NCBI GenBank assembly: GCA_002682825.1
Contig: NOKP01000002.1
Coordinates: 5,128,309 to 5,192,308, forward strand
Direction of reading: 5' to 3'
Source of the DNA: Neonectria sp. B-13
Taxonomy: Eukaryota > Ascomycota > Sordariomycetes > Hypocreales > Nectriaceae
DNA length: 64,000 bases
In this document: piece after piece, positions 23,966 through 36,028 of the stretch
Position numbering within the stretch: the first letter of the stretch is position 1
Layout: every line of letters begins with the position of its first letter
Program-made: the position numbers and the translations under genes
Notes under the pieces: generated by a model
What the model saw: the letters and a program-made list of their open reading frames with translations, nothing else
Told to the model about the DNA's origin: nothing
Database searches by the model: none

Positions 23966-25771
23966 GATGGGCTATCTTGGCATGCAACAGCAGCACAGCC
24001 GGTTTATGTGGTATTGGAAATTCGATAAGATAAAGATAAGATAAAGCTGAAAAGACCAGCCTCTCAAGTCCCCGCGAAATACGATATGAGTAATCCCGGG
24101 GTCCTGGGGAAGACATCAGCCCCGACCTTTATACTCCCGCATTTGTGGCCGTTAAGGTTTCCTGGGCTCTGGGGAGAAGCCCATCTCCTCGCATGCGTCC
24201 CATGATGATCAGGGGCCCCGAATGGAGTTCCCCCCCGGTGAAGCATTATACGGGGCCCCAAACGGGGCCGTTGGGTGTTTTGACGCTTCGCGTGACGATT
24301 GCACCGAGGAATTCGCCGACGGAGTGGCTCCCGGGCCGGGCACATATCGGCCCTGCCTACGAGTCGCGACAGGGAGTTTGTTTCTCCGCCTTGGAGACAT
24401 TTACAATCAGGTTTTTTTTACATTGCTGAGACGACGGGAGCAGGGAATTGGTTAAGCTGGACTATCAGACACGCTGAGCTGATGAGACTGATCGACTCTC
24501 CCCGGACTGGAGGTTAAACGTTTTACCTTAAAGTGCTGCCTGGTAATGCTACCATAGCCTCCGTTTCTTATACGCCGAATCCGCCCTAGCACGCTCCGTA
24601 GGTGCCGCAAATGCCGTTCTACCCGGCGCCGTTGGTCTGTGTCCCGACGGCACTTGGGGATCAAGGCCATACAATCACAGTCCCACTCAACCACGCATCA
24701 TCCACACGACGAGTGAGGTGAGTTTGACTTTGTGAGACATTTATTTCCTGCCAAAGCTGGGGCACCTGACTTGAAACCGAAGAAAAAACCAGATGCAGTG
24801 CAACACCGGTGCCGCTGATCTGCGGGGCCGGCGTAACCCGAACGCGTTCTTGTCGATTTGCCTGCGAACGGCATGCTAGTCATGTCCGCACGCAGACCAA
24901 TGGCGCTAATCAGTGAGCTGACGGGCAGCCGTGGGTTTGATTTCCGAAGCGGAGATACTCCATCCCATGGCCGTGCATCATTACGTGACCCGACCTTCTG
25001 ACGTGATGTTGTCGGTCCGGGAGGCTCGAGTGCGCGTGCGATCCTTGAGACGATGTTTGACCATTGTGAAAAAAAGTGCCGAGAGGTGGGCTCATAGCCT
25101 TATGGGTTCATGGATCGTGTGGTCTAATTAAGTCGCCAAGCGGCGCCAAGTGATGCGGCTCAACCGCGCCCAGCCTCCTTCGAATTAATTACACTTCAGC
25201 CCACCACGTGGGGTGGCCGCTGAAATAGTTAGTAGCTATACTCCGTACGTAAGACTTAATTTCTTTGTGGCGTTGGTTAGTTCATGCTCAATTCGCGTGT
25301 TACGCATTCGCGAATTGCCCGATCCTGAATCATGTTACCGGAATCGTGGGTTCTTGCCAAATTGTTCACGTAGTCAACCGGGACATCGGCAGACAGAAGA
25401 CATCCCATTCCCACAATGGATACTTCCAACATTGTCGGGACATCCACTTTAAACCTGTCAGACGATGAAGGAAACAGGCATTGACGTGTTCCGGACTCTC
25501 GGGCTCTATGCAATCCCTGCAGTATGACTCGGGGCAGACCACCAGTCGAGCTTGCTCCAGGTTGATTGTCCCACTTGAGCTGGAGCCCCCGCACATTGGT
25601 TGGAAGATCCCCAGAGCTAACATTCAGGATTGAATCATGCAACCACATGGAGTGTCTCCTCGGCGGAACTCTCCCTGGCTCCATCTCGGTTCAGCGGTGC
25701 ACCAGTCTCCCCCCTCAGCCCGGTTGAGTCCTCATCAGCTTTCTGCTCACCCTCTCCCCGTCCCCTACTCA
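23966..25771. other. Intergenic, 1.8 kb
   Basis: Promoter of the sugar-type transporter and 3' flank of the DHA2 gene. No gene recognised. Several G/C-rich hexamers match the fungal CreA consensus (SYGGRG), for example CCGGGG, but such matches are common by chance. Confidence 0.5.
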
Positions 25772-27606
25772 TCACACAGTACGTATATCAACACCTGTTG
25801 CAACGGCCTCTGGCTCATCCATCATGTTCTCCATCGACTCATCCCAGCCCTCTCGCTGATCCTTTGGCACCCTCACGAATGCACAATCCAAAAGTAAGCC
25901 CACAAATGCAATGGCTGCTCCGAAGTACAAAGCAGCTCTATATCCCAGCACATCCTCATGGCCATCTTTGGTCAGCTCTGTTTCAATAGTACCAGCAAAG
26001 CCAAGCCCCAAGCTGTTTCCGTACAGGTTGAGCGTTCCGATGAGACTGCTTGCCACTCCTTGTTGTCGACGTGTCACACTGTTGCTGGCAATGATTTGAG
26101 CGGCCACGTAGACGAGATCAGGGCAAAAGCCACCGAGAACCATCGCGGGGAAAATTTGCGCCCAGTATGTTTGTTCCACGGGCATCGTGGCAAGCACGAG
26201 ATTGGCACCGAGAACCACCGTAACACCGGCAGCCATGATCCACTGTGCTGCGACCCTCGGGATGAGCCAAGCAGCGAGATAGACGGCTACCAGAGAGCTG
26301 ATTCCGAATGGAATGAAGTTGATTCCGGTTTCGAGTACAGATAGGTTGCGCAATGCTTGCTGCCACGAGATGGCGTACCAAAGCGCAATTCCAATCGCCA
26401 TGTAGCTGAGCAGAACTACAAAGAATAGCGCTGCGAATGTTGGGGTCCGGAAGATCGAAAGTGGCATCACGGGTTCTGTTGCCCAAAACTTTTCCCACGC
26501 GAGGAACGCGAGGAACAATGCAACGGAGACGATCAGGCAAGCTATTTGGTACAGTGTTTGCCAGCCTTGGGATGGTGCCTGGCTGTAACGCACGCATTAA
26601 TAGAGGACCTCGGACGTGGTTGCGTAACACTTACTTCCACACAACATTAAAAAGTAACAAGCTGCTGAGTCCCAGAACAGCGCCGACGTAGTCAATTTTC
26701 CCTCCCTTGTCCACAGGCGTTTCTTTGGGCATCAGGAAGGCAAGTCCAGCAAGTATGAGGCCTTGCGAGATCGCTCTGTCGAGTATTAGTATTACCATCA
26801 GAGAGTACCCGTGGGACACTCACAGAACTATAAAAAGCCACTTCCAGCTAATAGACTGCGTGAACACGCCAGCCAACAAAGCACCAATGACGCCACCGAT
26901 TGGCGGGGAAGCTGCGAAGAACCCCAAGAGAAGATTGCGAGATCTTCCAGGGGGGACCGTAATGGTGATTGAAGATACTGCATTGGGCATAAAAAAGCCA
27001 CCGCCAATGCCGGTCAGGGCACGAGCGGCAATAAATGATTCATAGGTGGTGCAGAAGGCGTTGACAAGGGAGAAAATGGCAAAGATGGCACACCCTAACA
27101 GAGTGAGCTGCTTATGACCATAGACAGCCCCGAGACGGCCCGTTATGAGAACAAATGCGCCCTGGGTCAGCCTGGTATGGAGCGTTAATTGACTTAGCCA
27201 GGTCACCATTGACAGAGATACTCACGGGTAGGCTGCGGCCATCCAGTTCGACTGACCTGGACCAGATCCATGACCCAAGTCGGCACTGAAGGAGAGGCCA
27301 CCAGCAAAAGTAACAAAGTTGGAGGCAAACTATGGCCGAGTATCAGCATTGGGGGGGCATTGAACTGTCTAGGGAGTTCTGTACCTGCACAAGATTGGCA
27401 CAAACAAGGAGAGTCGTGATAAGCACCCTCGCAGTCGGACTCAGACTTTGTGAGGGCACCGCTTGGAAAACGCGGGACCTGGATGAATGCGGGGACGATT
27501 GTGACAGAGCGTCGACGGGAAAATCGATGCTCAGCTGCCTGGGCGTTGCAAGGTGGATCGCTTCGAGTGGGGCTTCTTGAAGCTCGATAACTGTCGTTTG
27601 CGCCAT
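25772..27606 (-). CDS. MFS multidrug/efflux transporter, DHA2 family (14 TM)
   Basis: Proton-coupled exporter-type membrane protein. Five minus-strand exons: 27606-27385, 27329-27226, 27171-26824, 26775-26635 and 26582-25772, total 541 aa. Motif A is LGAVYGHKQLTLLG, followed by ARALTGIGGGFFMPNA (motif B/C region); the exon 4/5 join gives NVVWNQAPSQGW, a hallmark of fungal DHA2 proteins. Fourteen hydrophobic segments can be drawn. The ATG at 27606 begins MAQTTVIELQEAPL; an upstream in-frame GTG is not used as start. The two transporters in this window are both on the minus strand but separated by 1.8 kb and have different families. No backbone biosynthetic gene is nearby, so the exported compound is unknown. 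Confidence 0.93.
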
Positions 27607-28291
27607 TGTTGAAGCTAATTCATAATCCACTGGGGATTATGCTTATGGGAAGAATTCCGAGTCCGCTTCTTGCATCGACCGAGAGAGAAGAGGGCGGGGA
27701 AGAGCTTACAAATCTCCGTTGAGTAATCAGACAGCATGTCAAGGTGGGGAAGTCTGCGGCCGCAGGAAAAGATCCCTGTTGCCTTCCAGCAGTTATCGTC
27801 AGAGAGTTGCGAGAATGATTTAAGATATCCGATTCAATGGATGAAGCGCATCTCCGACCGGCGCCTTGGGCCCTCGGGGCCTGCAATGACTCGCCACGCT
27901 TTATGGTCGCGACACACTGCGGCTTGATAAGCATAGTGGAAAGTACCACTCCGAATAAACAGGTCTAATTAGGAACGATTGCAGCGAATACCAGGCTGTG
28001 ATTGCTTAGGTACCATGCCCCCCTGCGATGGTTTGGTCCCTGCGGCGGTCTGGTCCCTGCGATGGCCTGGTGTCGACTAAATGCCAGAGCCCATGACCAG
28101 CAATACGAGGTTTAGGGATACGCCACCAGAAAGATGCTGGCGAGGAGTTTGCTGCCTCGTCTTGGTAAGCCACCCCGCTTCCATGAGGCAGTGGCACAAA
28201 AATTAATCTGAGAGCGACACGCTGAAGACTCCAGCAACCCCAACAAACCAGAATCTTTGCACAAACCAGCAACTCTTCACCCTAATTCATC
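27607..28291. other. Divergent intergenic region (transporter / acetyltransferase)
   Basis: Shared upstream region of the DHA2 transporter (-) and the GNAT gene (+). It contains two close copies of a TGCGATGG..TGGTCCCTGCG-like segment at about 28025-28065. No gene. Confidence 0.5.
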
Positions 28292-28969
28292 ATGGAATCC
28301 AGATTCGAGGTCTTGAAAATCGACCAGTCCAGTCAAGATCATCACGGACTTGCTGCGAAATACCGCCACCTCCGTCTTGACGCTTTGAAGCAGTCTCCAG
28401 ACTCGTTCTCCTCATCGTTCGAAGAAGAGTCCAAATTTCCCCTCTCCACTTGGGTCTCTCGTCTTTTCCACCCGGAGAAAAAGATATACATCTGTGTTGA
28501 GAAGAACTCGTCGCCGTCCAATCCCTCGCCCGAGGAAGGGAAATGGGTAGCGCAAGTCACTCTCCTCGGCCCCGTCCGCGCCGAGACGTACCGCCTTCCC
28601 GCTGAATCTGGACAGCCGCCGGTTCTGGATGACGATACAGAGGAGAAATGGCAGGTGCTAGGGCTTTATACCCTGCCCAGCCATAGGGGAAAGGGCTTGG
28701 GTAAATTGATTTGCCGGGCAGCTTTCACGGATCTCAAATCACCTGGACCCGGGCCTAAGAACGTACGGGTGCGGCTCATGGTCAAACCTCAGAATACTGT
28801 TACAGTGAAATTGTACGGTTCGATGGGGTTTGCTGATGCAGGGCGGTGCACCTTGGAAGAGGCGCTCAAGGCAAACTGGGAGGCAGATCAAATTCCAGAG
28901 GAACCTCTACCAGAAAAGTACAAAACTAGGCATGGCATTATTATGGACATGCGCTTAGAACGTCAATAA
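28292..28969 (+). CDS. GNAT-family N-acetyltransferase
   Basis: Single-exon gene, 225 aa, from an ATG at 28292 (MESRFEVLKIDQSSQ). The acetyl-CoA binding motif A is visible as LGLYTLPSHRGKGLGKLICR (R/Q-x-x-G-x-G/A: HRGKGLG) at about residues 128-147, preceded by the strand WVAQVTLLGPV and followed by the beta-bulge region VKLYGSMGFADAGRC. The substrate is unknown; size fits small-molecule or protein N-acetyltransferases of fungi. Divergent from the DHA2 transporter, so the two could share control, which is only an inference. No damage seen. Confidence 0.9.
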   Translation: MESRFEVLKIDQSSQDHHGLAAKYRHLRLDALKQSPDSFSSSFEEESKFPLSTWVSRLFHPEKKIYICVEKNSSPSNPSPEEGKWVAQVTLLGPVRAETYRLPAESGQPPVLDDDTEEKWQVLGLYTLPSHRGKGLGKLICRAAFTDLKSPGPGPKNVRVRLMVKPQNTVTVKLYGSMGFADAGRCTLEEALKANWEADQIPEEPLPEKYKTRHGIIMDMRLERQ

Positions 28970-29978
28970 ACTCAAACTTCAATGTCGCAAAGCAAGCGAC
29001 AGAGCTTTTTGTTAGAATTGATACCTGGGTTCTCGCTCATGAGGCGCGACTTGCGCCAATGAGGGTTACACCGCCATTTCAATAAGAAGCCGGTGTACGA
29101 AAAACTCCGCAATTGTTCGCTATTGCTGGACCTCGCTCGCAACCATGTGCTTCAGTACCTTAGCCTTTGCTTCCTTAACCATACTCTATGAATATTTCAC
29201 TCTGTTCCGGACAAGTGATACGTGACAGTAGCTTGGGCGCGGCGCGGCATGGCTGTTGTCTTCATCTCGTCAGGCTGCTCTATATTTACGAGGGCATCTA
29301 GTTGAATATGCATGCGAGCTTTGGGGCTGTATTGGAGTAATTCAATTTTTTTCAAGTTGGACTTGATGCTTGGCTGTTCGCTGCAGGGAACCTCAGCTCG
29401 TGTTGCCAGAAGCAAGTGCACCGAGACAGCTGGTACACTCACAGCGAGTCACAGGTGTCAATCACCAATTAAGAATCTGATCACAAGTGGTTGGTTGGGG
29501 CATGTTGATGTCGTGTAACACGAGTTGGGATCCGCAGTAATGCCCGACCCTAAAATGCCCAGTGACAGAAGACCAAAAAGCAAAAGACCATCTGCACTTT
29601 CATTGCCCAGAAGTGCCCCAAGCCTCTGATTGGAGAAGTCGCTGCACTGCTCGCCTCACTTTATCTCAAGGCAACAAGGCTGTGCGAGACTACACGCGTA
29701 TGAGCAGAAGTCCCGTGCATAGTGGCTGCTGACAGGCAAATAAGGCAACCCATTTCGTTTTGGACCAAAATTCAACAAGAATCGCAGACTTCCCCCTTTA
29801 CATAAAGTGTGTCGGATACCTTGAATGGTGTCTTGACTTTTTTGCTGGAAAACCAACCTCCCAGCATGCGCAACCTCAGACTCTAGCCTGAAGTCACAGT
29901 CGAGCACGGAAGAACTACAACAATCTTCAAGCTGAGCATTGACTGCCCCCCCTTCTCTATCTTTTTTCATGCTTTACC
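28970..29978. other. Intergenic, 1 kb
   Basis: 3' flank of the acetyltransferase and promoter of the Clr5-ankyrin gene. No gene recognised. Confidence 0.5.
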
Positions 29979-32900
29979 ATGCCGCTTGATTGGGCATTAT
30001 GCGAGCAGGATGTGATTGATGAGTACGTGAACGGGACCAAAACCGCCGAGGAGACTCTCGCACATCTTCGTCAGACGCATGGTATCAATGCTACGTAAGT
30101 GTATATTCGGAAGGAATTATCCTTCAAACTTTGAGCTGACATTCTTCTAGTCTTAGGCAGTTCAAGGGGAAGTTTGGAGGGAGAAAGAATCTTCGCGCTG
30201 ATGAATGGAAGGCAATAATTTCTAAAATTCGGGAACGGGAAGCAGAGGGCAAGGCATCCGTTGTCTATCTCCATGGCCGACGACTGCCACCTGAGCGGGT
30301 CGCCATAGCGACGCGACGGTATTCGAAGAACTGCAAAGTCAAGAACCCAGACGAAATAGGTCAGAACCGTTCAACTTTAGCTTATTACTGTTCTAGAACT
30401 CACTAACCCTTGATTAGACCTGGGCGTCGACACCATCGACGAACATCGTTTAGAAATCCGCAGCCCCGCCACCCCATTCCCGGAGCCTATTGTACATCAG
30501 GGCTTTGATGTACCTCGAGGACTTACTGGGCATATGGAGGCCCAGAGAATTCAAGAGATGGAACACCCGATGAGCACGGTAGACCAGGGGGTTGATTTTG
30601 AGACCCGAATGGAGCTGGGGGATCTTGATCTCAGAACTCCTCGACTAGAATATCATCTGGGATTTCAAATTATTGATCCTCAGTCTCACTACAACCTCGG
30701 TATGCTGGAACTCCAACCGAATCGACGTTCGCCTACGCCTTGTCGGGCAGTCATGACGCCGGGTGCCATGACCAGAACTGGGAGTTGTTCCTCACAACAA
30801 GCTCGATTTCTTTCCCCTTCTGAAGGGTCTGCGGTTCAAGCCTTTCCAGCAATATCGACCGCTGTCGCAGGCCGGACCGAGTCCCTATTTACCCCATTCT
30901 GGGAAAGTAAAGGTATTTTGATGCCTATTAGGGTGATACACATTCCGTAATGTTGCTAACAGTAACATAGAAATCACTTCTCTGATACCAGCCATTGGTA
31001 GGCCAAGCATGCTCTCCGCCGAGAACAAACTTTGTGGTGTGAATTGGAGCGAGCTACATCCACGAATCCCAGAAGGGAAACCCGGGCATGTGCTCTCATA
31101 CTTGATAAGTGTGGACCCGAAGCTGGAAATCTTGGAACCAGCAACAAGATTTATCGAGCAACTTATGTCGATTGAGAAGTTTCATCGTTTAAATCATATG
31201 AAACTGTCGGAAATTGAGCTACCAGATCCTGACGATACAAGCCAGCGATCGCTTACGCAGATTTTCTCAGTTATGGTATACCTCATTTCCAACAATTCCC
31301 TTCAAGGTGGTCAAATTCAGACTATCGTTCAGTGGACGATGGATAAGGGATTGACCGGGAAGCTCACTATGTTTTTACAAACAAAAGTAGAGCATACACG
31401 TTCTTGCGCAGTTGAACTACTTCAGCAGCAGGGCTTTGAGCGCGGAAAGGTGACCTCGCCATCCTTCGAGAATCTTTTCGACTTGGCAAGTTCATTCTCG
31501 GTTATAAAACGCCGTGGCTGGCCAGAAAAGCTCTCACGGAACCTGTTTAGGCAGGTCATCGACTCCGATAACTTGGATAATGCTAGGATCTTGGTGTCCA
31601 GTGGTGCCAACGTCAACTGTTATCACCGCACTTTCAGAGCTTATTGTGTTTCCCCCTTGAACCTATTGAATATAGAGGAATGTTGCAATATGCCATTGCT
31701 ATACTCTGTCAGGTTCGGTTCAGAGGATATGACAAGCTACCTAATCAGCGCTGGGGCTGAGGGCTCGGAATTTGCCCTTCTTTTGGCGATACAACTCAAG
31801 CGAGTTGAGATCGTCGATGTCCTACTCCAGAAGACGCCTGGGATTCACCTCAGTTCAGAGACAGTCGTCTATGAAATTCTCGAGGGCGTAAGAGAAGAAT
31901 CGCCAAATGTGTACAATCTTTTCCGAGAAAAGCTATCAAACCACCCAGGATTTCGAGCCTTTGAACTGGTCAAGGCGGCAAGCCAGGGGAATATTTTACT
32001 CTCGAGACTGATTCTTGAGTACAACCTCGCTCAGGGAGACCTCGAGTATTGTTTGTGCGCGGCTGTCCGATGGGCGAATACGGCAGCTGTGATGACACTT
32101 CTCGAGCGAGGAGTAGACGCGAATGCTCGACGATATCGGCTTGCGGATAAAAAGGGAGGAAAACCTGACGAAATTGATAGGAGCCACCCTATTGGGCTAG
32201 CGCTTTACGCCGTGAGACCTGGACCTGTGAGCCTGGACATTGTCTATCTTCTCATAAAGGCTGGCGCAGAGATCAATGACGAGCTTCTCATGCACATCGG
32301 AGATGTTGCAAGTGCGTTGGATCGTCCCGAACTCATCCTCTTTCTGGCCGGAAAAGGATACAACGCCGCCTTATTTGGGTCGAACATGTTGGTGCAAGCC
32401 GCAGAGAAAGGTTCCATCTGCCGGTGCGCCGTTTTACTGGACGCGGGGGTACCAATCGATGCATATAGTTATCGGCATGAACAAATGAGCGCTTTGCAAA
32501 TGGCGGCAGGCGATGGACATCTGGCACTCGTGCGTTATCTTGTTGGGCGAGGCGGAGATATCAACCTACCCGCGCATGACAACAAGGGGCGAACAGCCCT
32601 TCAAGCCGCAGCCGCAGGAGGTCATTTCGACGTGGTAGATTGGTTGGTCAACGCGGGTGCCAATGTCAAAGCGCCTCCTGCAATTCACCGTGGAATGACC
32701 GTTCTGGAAGCTGCAGCCTCTGGAGATGAACATGATGATGATGCTGAGCAGATGTTCAAGTATCTGCTTGCGCTAGGGGCGCCCATCAATCGCCCGGATG
32801 GTGCGAGCAGCACTGTTCTACATGATCTCATACTCAAGCCGCAAGTCAAGTGCCTCAGGCTGGCACTTGAAGCTGGCGCACGGCTGGAGCATCGAGAGGA

Positions 32901-33621
32901 TGACCTAGGATTGACACCGCTTCAGCTTGCTGCAGACGAGGGCAATATGGAGGCTATTATGCTTCTTCTCAGCCACGACTCCGATATCAACGCCTGTGCT
33001 GCTGATGAACCTGGGGGCCGCACAGCCCTGCAAGCAGCCGCCGAAGCTTCCAACGTTGAAGTGGTTGAGCTTCTCTTACAGAACGGTGCACATGTTAATG
33101 CTCCCGCTGCTGCCGAATTTGGTCGCACTGCTTTGCAAGCAGCCACGTCTTCGGATCACCGTGACCCACGAATTGTTGCGCTCCTTATCAGTTCTGGGGC
33201 AGATGTCAACGCAGAGCCTTCTGGAGAGGGCGGAGCTACTGCTCTGCAAGGCGCTGCCATCAGGGGAGATTTGCAAATCGCACGGCTTTTACTTCATCAT
33301 GGAGCCGACGTCAATGCCAATGGATCCCCTGAGGAAGGCCGTACCGCCGTGGAGGGTGCCGCCGAACACGGGAGGTTTGAGATGGTGCGATTGCTGCTTA
33401 GTGCTGGTGCGATGCCGGATCCAGTCGACGGGTTTTCGAGGGCAATCGAGTTGGCTGATGAGAACGAGCACTACGTTATTGGAGACTTGCTGGAAAAGTT
33501 TGTGGAGTCGGGTCAGTTTCTGTTCACCGGCTCGAGTGACTGGTTGGATGAGAACATCTGGCCATCTTTGTCGGAGCAGGGAAAGGTGATGGCGGATGAA
33601 GAAGCTGACTGGCTCGTATAA
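29979..33621 (+). CDS. Clr5-domain ankyrin-repeat protein
   Basis: Four exons, 29979-30094, 30151-30359, 30418-30912 and 30971-33621, give 1156 aa. The N-terminus (MPLDWALCEQDVIDEYVNG, then LRQFKGKFGGRKNLRADEW) is a Clr5 domain, a small predicted DNA/protein-binding domain first named in fission yeast silencing factor Clr5. A linker of about 250 residues follows, then at least ten ankyrin repeats from about residue 470 to the end, the best being GRTALQAAAAGGHFDVVDWL, GRTALQAAAEASNVEVVELL and GATALQGAAIRGDLQIARLL, each followed by a GADVN-type turn. The first intron splits the Clr5 domain. Such Clr5-ankyrin proteins are expanded in Pezizomycotina, with unknown function. Intact. Confidence 0.88.
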
Positions 33622-34521
33622 TGCCGGACGGAAGGTTATTGCATCCTGCTAATGTGTTTGTCTTTTGAAGTTGCGAGTTGTTCGGGGTTCCTGTTGGCAA
33701 TAGACTCTGTTTCATACGAGAACGTACCTGGGCTCCTAAGTGATTAATGGGGACTATGTAAGTTTGGAGCTTTAGAGCCATCATGTGTTTAACGGAGTCC
33801 CCAGTATTACCTAGAGCGTGATTTGTTACTCACTCTGGCCAAAGGCATCCTTGATGGCTTGAACAAGTAAGGTATCTGGCGCAACCTGGTCTTTTAGTGC
33901 CAGCGTTGTCATAAAAGCAGGGGATGACCCGACGTTTGGCTGAGCAGACAAATACGGACTGGCGCATCTCATCTCAAGAACCAAAATAGGCAATAATACC
34001 CTAGTGCCGTAATTGCGGGGGTGCTTGCATCGAGGAGCCGAAGTTTCGCGCCCTGAACATCCGCACTAGCCAAGTGTCATCGGGTTGGGCTTCCCGATAG
34101 CGGACTTCCATGCCCGATGACCTGTCAAATACCTATCACCGGATCATGATCGGGCTTGACATCGACGGCACTTGGAGGGCGCTTGTTGTCAAGTATGGCT
34201 CAAATACTGGGATATCGCACATCGGAGCGATGTACTAGGTGCTGCTGGCACACTAAAGTTATATCAATAAGCTGGGTTGCTGCCGTCTTACTCGTATCTC
34301 TGAGAGCCTCCTGATAGCACCCTCCGCTGCATGTGTGGGTCTTATCTTGTCTTCCGAGGAAGAGCACCCAACTGTTCCTCGCACGACAACGCAACATTTT
34401 CATGAGTCACAGACGGTAGAGCCTGTTGCATATTCATCTTGCTGTTGCCGGCACGTTTTCATCACTACGGAGAACATCTACGTTGATTTCGATCATACAC
34501 GCCCCCACACCCACTACCAAC
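33622..34521. other. Intergenic, 0.9 kb
   Basis: No gene recognised. 3' flank of the ankyrin gene and promoter of the amidotransferase-like gene. Confidence 0.5.
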
Positions 34522-35334
34522 ATGGGTTCTCTGTCATACACGATCCGCATTGCCATGCTGAATGCGGACACGCCCGTCCCAAATGTGCGGGCCAGGTCAA
34601 AATCCTACGGAACCATCTTTCACAACCTTCTGAGCGACGCCGCATCCCGAATCTCCCCTCATGTCAAGATTGAATCCACCGACTTCGACGTGGTGCTGGG
34701 CGAGTATCCAGAATCAACCTCAGGCTTCGATGCCATAATTGTCACCGGCTCGGCATCATCCGCATACGACGATCAACCCTGGATCAACAAGCTTGACGCA
34801 TACTTGGCGACAGTATATGATACCTCGCCGCGACTGAAAATCTTCGGCAGCTGTTTTGGGCATCAGGTCCTCTGCCAGAGCTTGCTCGGAGCGTTCGGAT
34901 GTAAGGTCGAAAAGGACCCGAAGGGATGGGAACTCGGCGTGCATGGGATCCGCCTGACGGACGACTTCCGCAGGGCTTTTCCCTCGGCAGGGAAGGCTCT
35001 TACTCATTCAACCTCGACCTCACAGCCTCACTATGACACAATGCGTCTCCAATTTGTCCACGCCGATCATGTCAAGCTCCCGGCCGAGGGACTACCGAAA
35101 CCTTGGATGTTGGTTGGTGCAACTGAGCATTGCGCCGTCCAGGGCGTCTACGAACCCGGTCGGGTGCTCACGTTTCAAGGTCATTTCGAGTTTGACCGTT
35201 TCGTTAACAGCGAGACAATCAAGGTGTTTGGCGCGAAATGGGAATCGAAGCAATATCAGAAGGCAATGGATTTGATCGACGCAGATGATGACGCCCAAGG
35301 AGCTGCAGAAATTGTACTGAAGTTCCTGCTATAG
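34522..35334 (+). CDS. Class I glutamine amidotransferase-like protein
   Basis: Single exon of 270 aa from the ATG at 34522 in the context CCAACATGGG. GATase1 fold: the nucleophile elbow is FGSCFGHQVLCQ with Cys111, and the His/Glu pair appears as TFQGHFEFD (His221, Glu223). An oxyanion-side loop VTGSASSAYDD precedes the elbow. Stand-alone GATase1 proteins of this kind in fungi are often annotated as GMP-synthase-like or gamma-glutamyl-peptidase-like hydrolases; the actual substrate is not predictable. There is no synthetase domain, so it is not GMP synthase itself. Complete, with no introns. Confidence 0.9.
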   Translation: MGSLSYTIRIAMLNADTPVPNVRARSKSYGTIFHNLLSDAASRISPHVKIESTDFDVVLGEYPESTSGFDAIIVTGSASSAYDDQPWINKLDAYLATVYDTSPRLKIFGSCFGHQVLCQSLLGAFGCKVEKDPKGWELGVHGIRLTDDFRRAFPSAGKALTHSTSTSQPHYDTMRLQFVHADHVKLPAEGLPKPWMLVGATEHCAVQGVYEPGRVLTFQGHFEFDRFVNSETIKVFGAKWESKQYQKAMDLIDADDDAQGAAEIVLKFLL

Positions 35335-36028
35335 GAACAATGGTACATATAAATTGCGGAGCAGCAATGGCCGAGGTCGTGGAAGTCTGGGTTGTTAATG
35401 GCGTAGTTGTCAACCAACATGTGCCCTCAGGTTATCTCAGTTATAAATGTATCTCGACTTTTATCTACTGCTAGAAAAGACTACCCCTAAAGAAACCTCG
35501 ATTGCTACTTCTACTTGCTGATTTTAGATTTCTAAAAAGCAGTCAATACCACCGCAATCATTCATTCAGCCAAGGCAGGTTTCACGCATTTGCCAAAGAT
35601 GCCTGTAGCTAAGAAAAGAGGCGTCCTGACTAAGAAGATAGGGAATTTGCAAAGACGTACCCCACTGTCGGCTTGGACCTACTTCCTCTTCCTACTCACT
35701 GTGCGACTCTACTGAAGAGTAGGCATCTGTGTGCTTGTTTTGGGCTGTACTAACAGCCATAATCACAACAATAGTGTTGATACATAAAAAACCAGGCTTT
35801 GATCAGGGGTTTTCACTACAACTGGGAAGAGTCCACGTATTGTTCTGAGCTCGTTGTCTTAGCTTCCACCGCGTTTCAAGTATCGTCGCCCCGAGAAACT
35901 CTCCCCTGCCTACGAACTAGATGAATCTAATGGCGTTTAATCTTAATATTCAAACTCGATGACTTTTCAGCTAGTACATCCACCATTATTCCTAACGCAA
36001 GGGTGATTGGGTCAGAGGTCACCAATTC
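35335..36028. other. Intergenic, 0.7 kb
   Basis: A+T-richer sequence between the amidotransferase gene and a minus-strand gene remnant. No gene seen. Confidence 0.5.
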
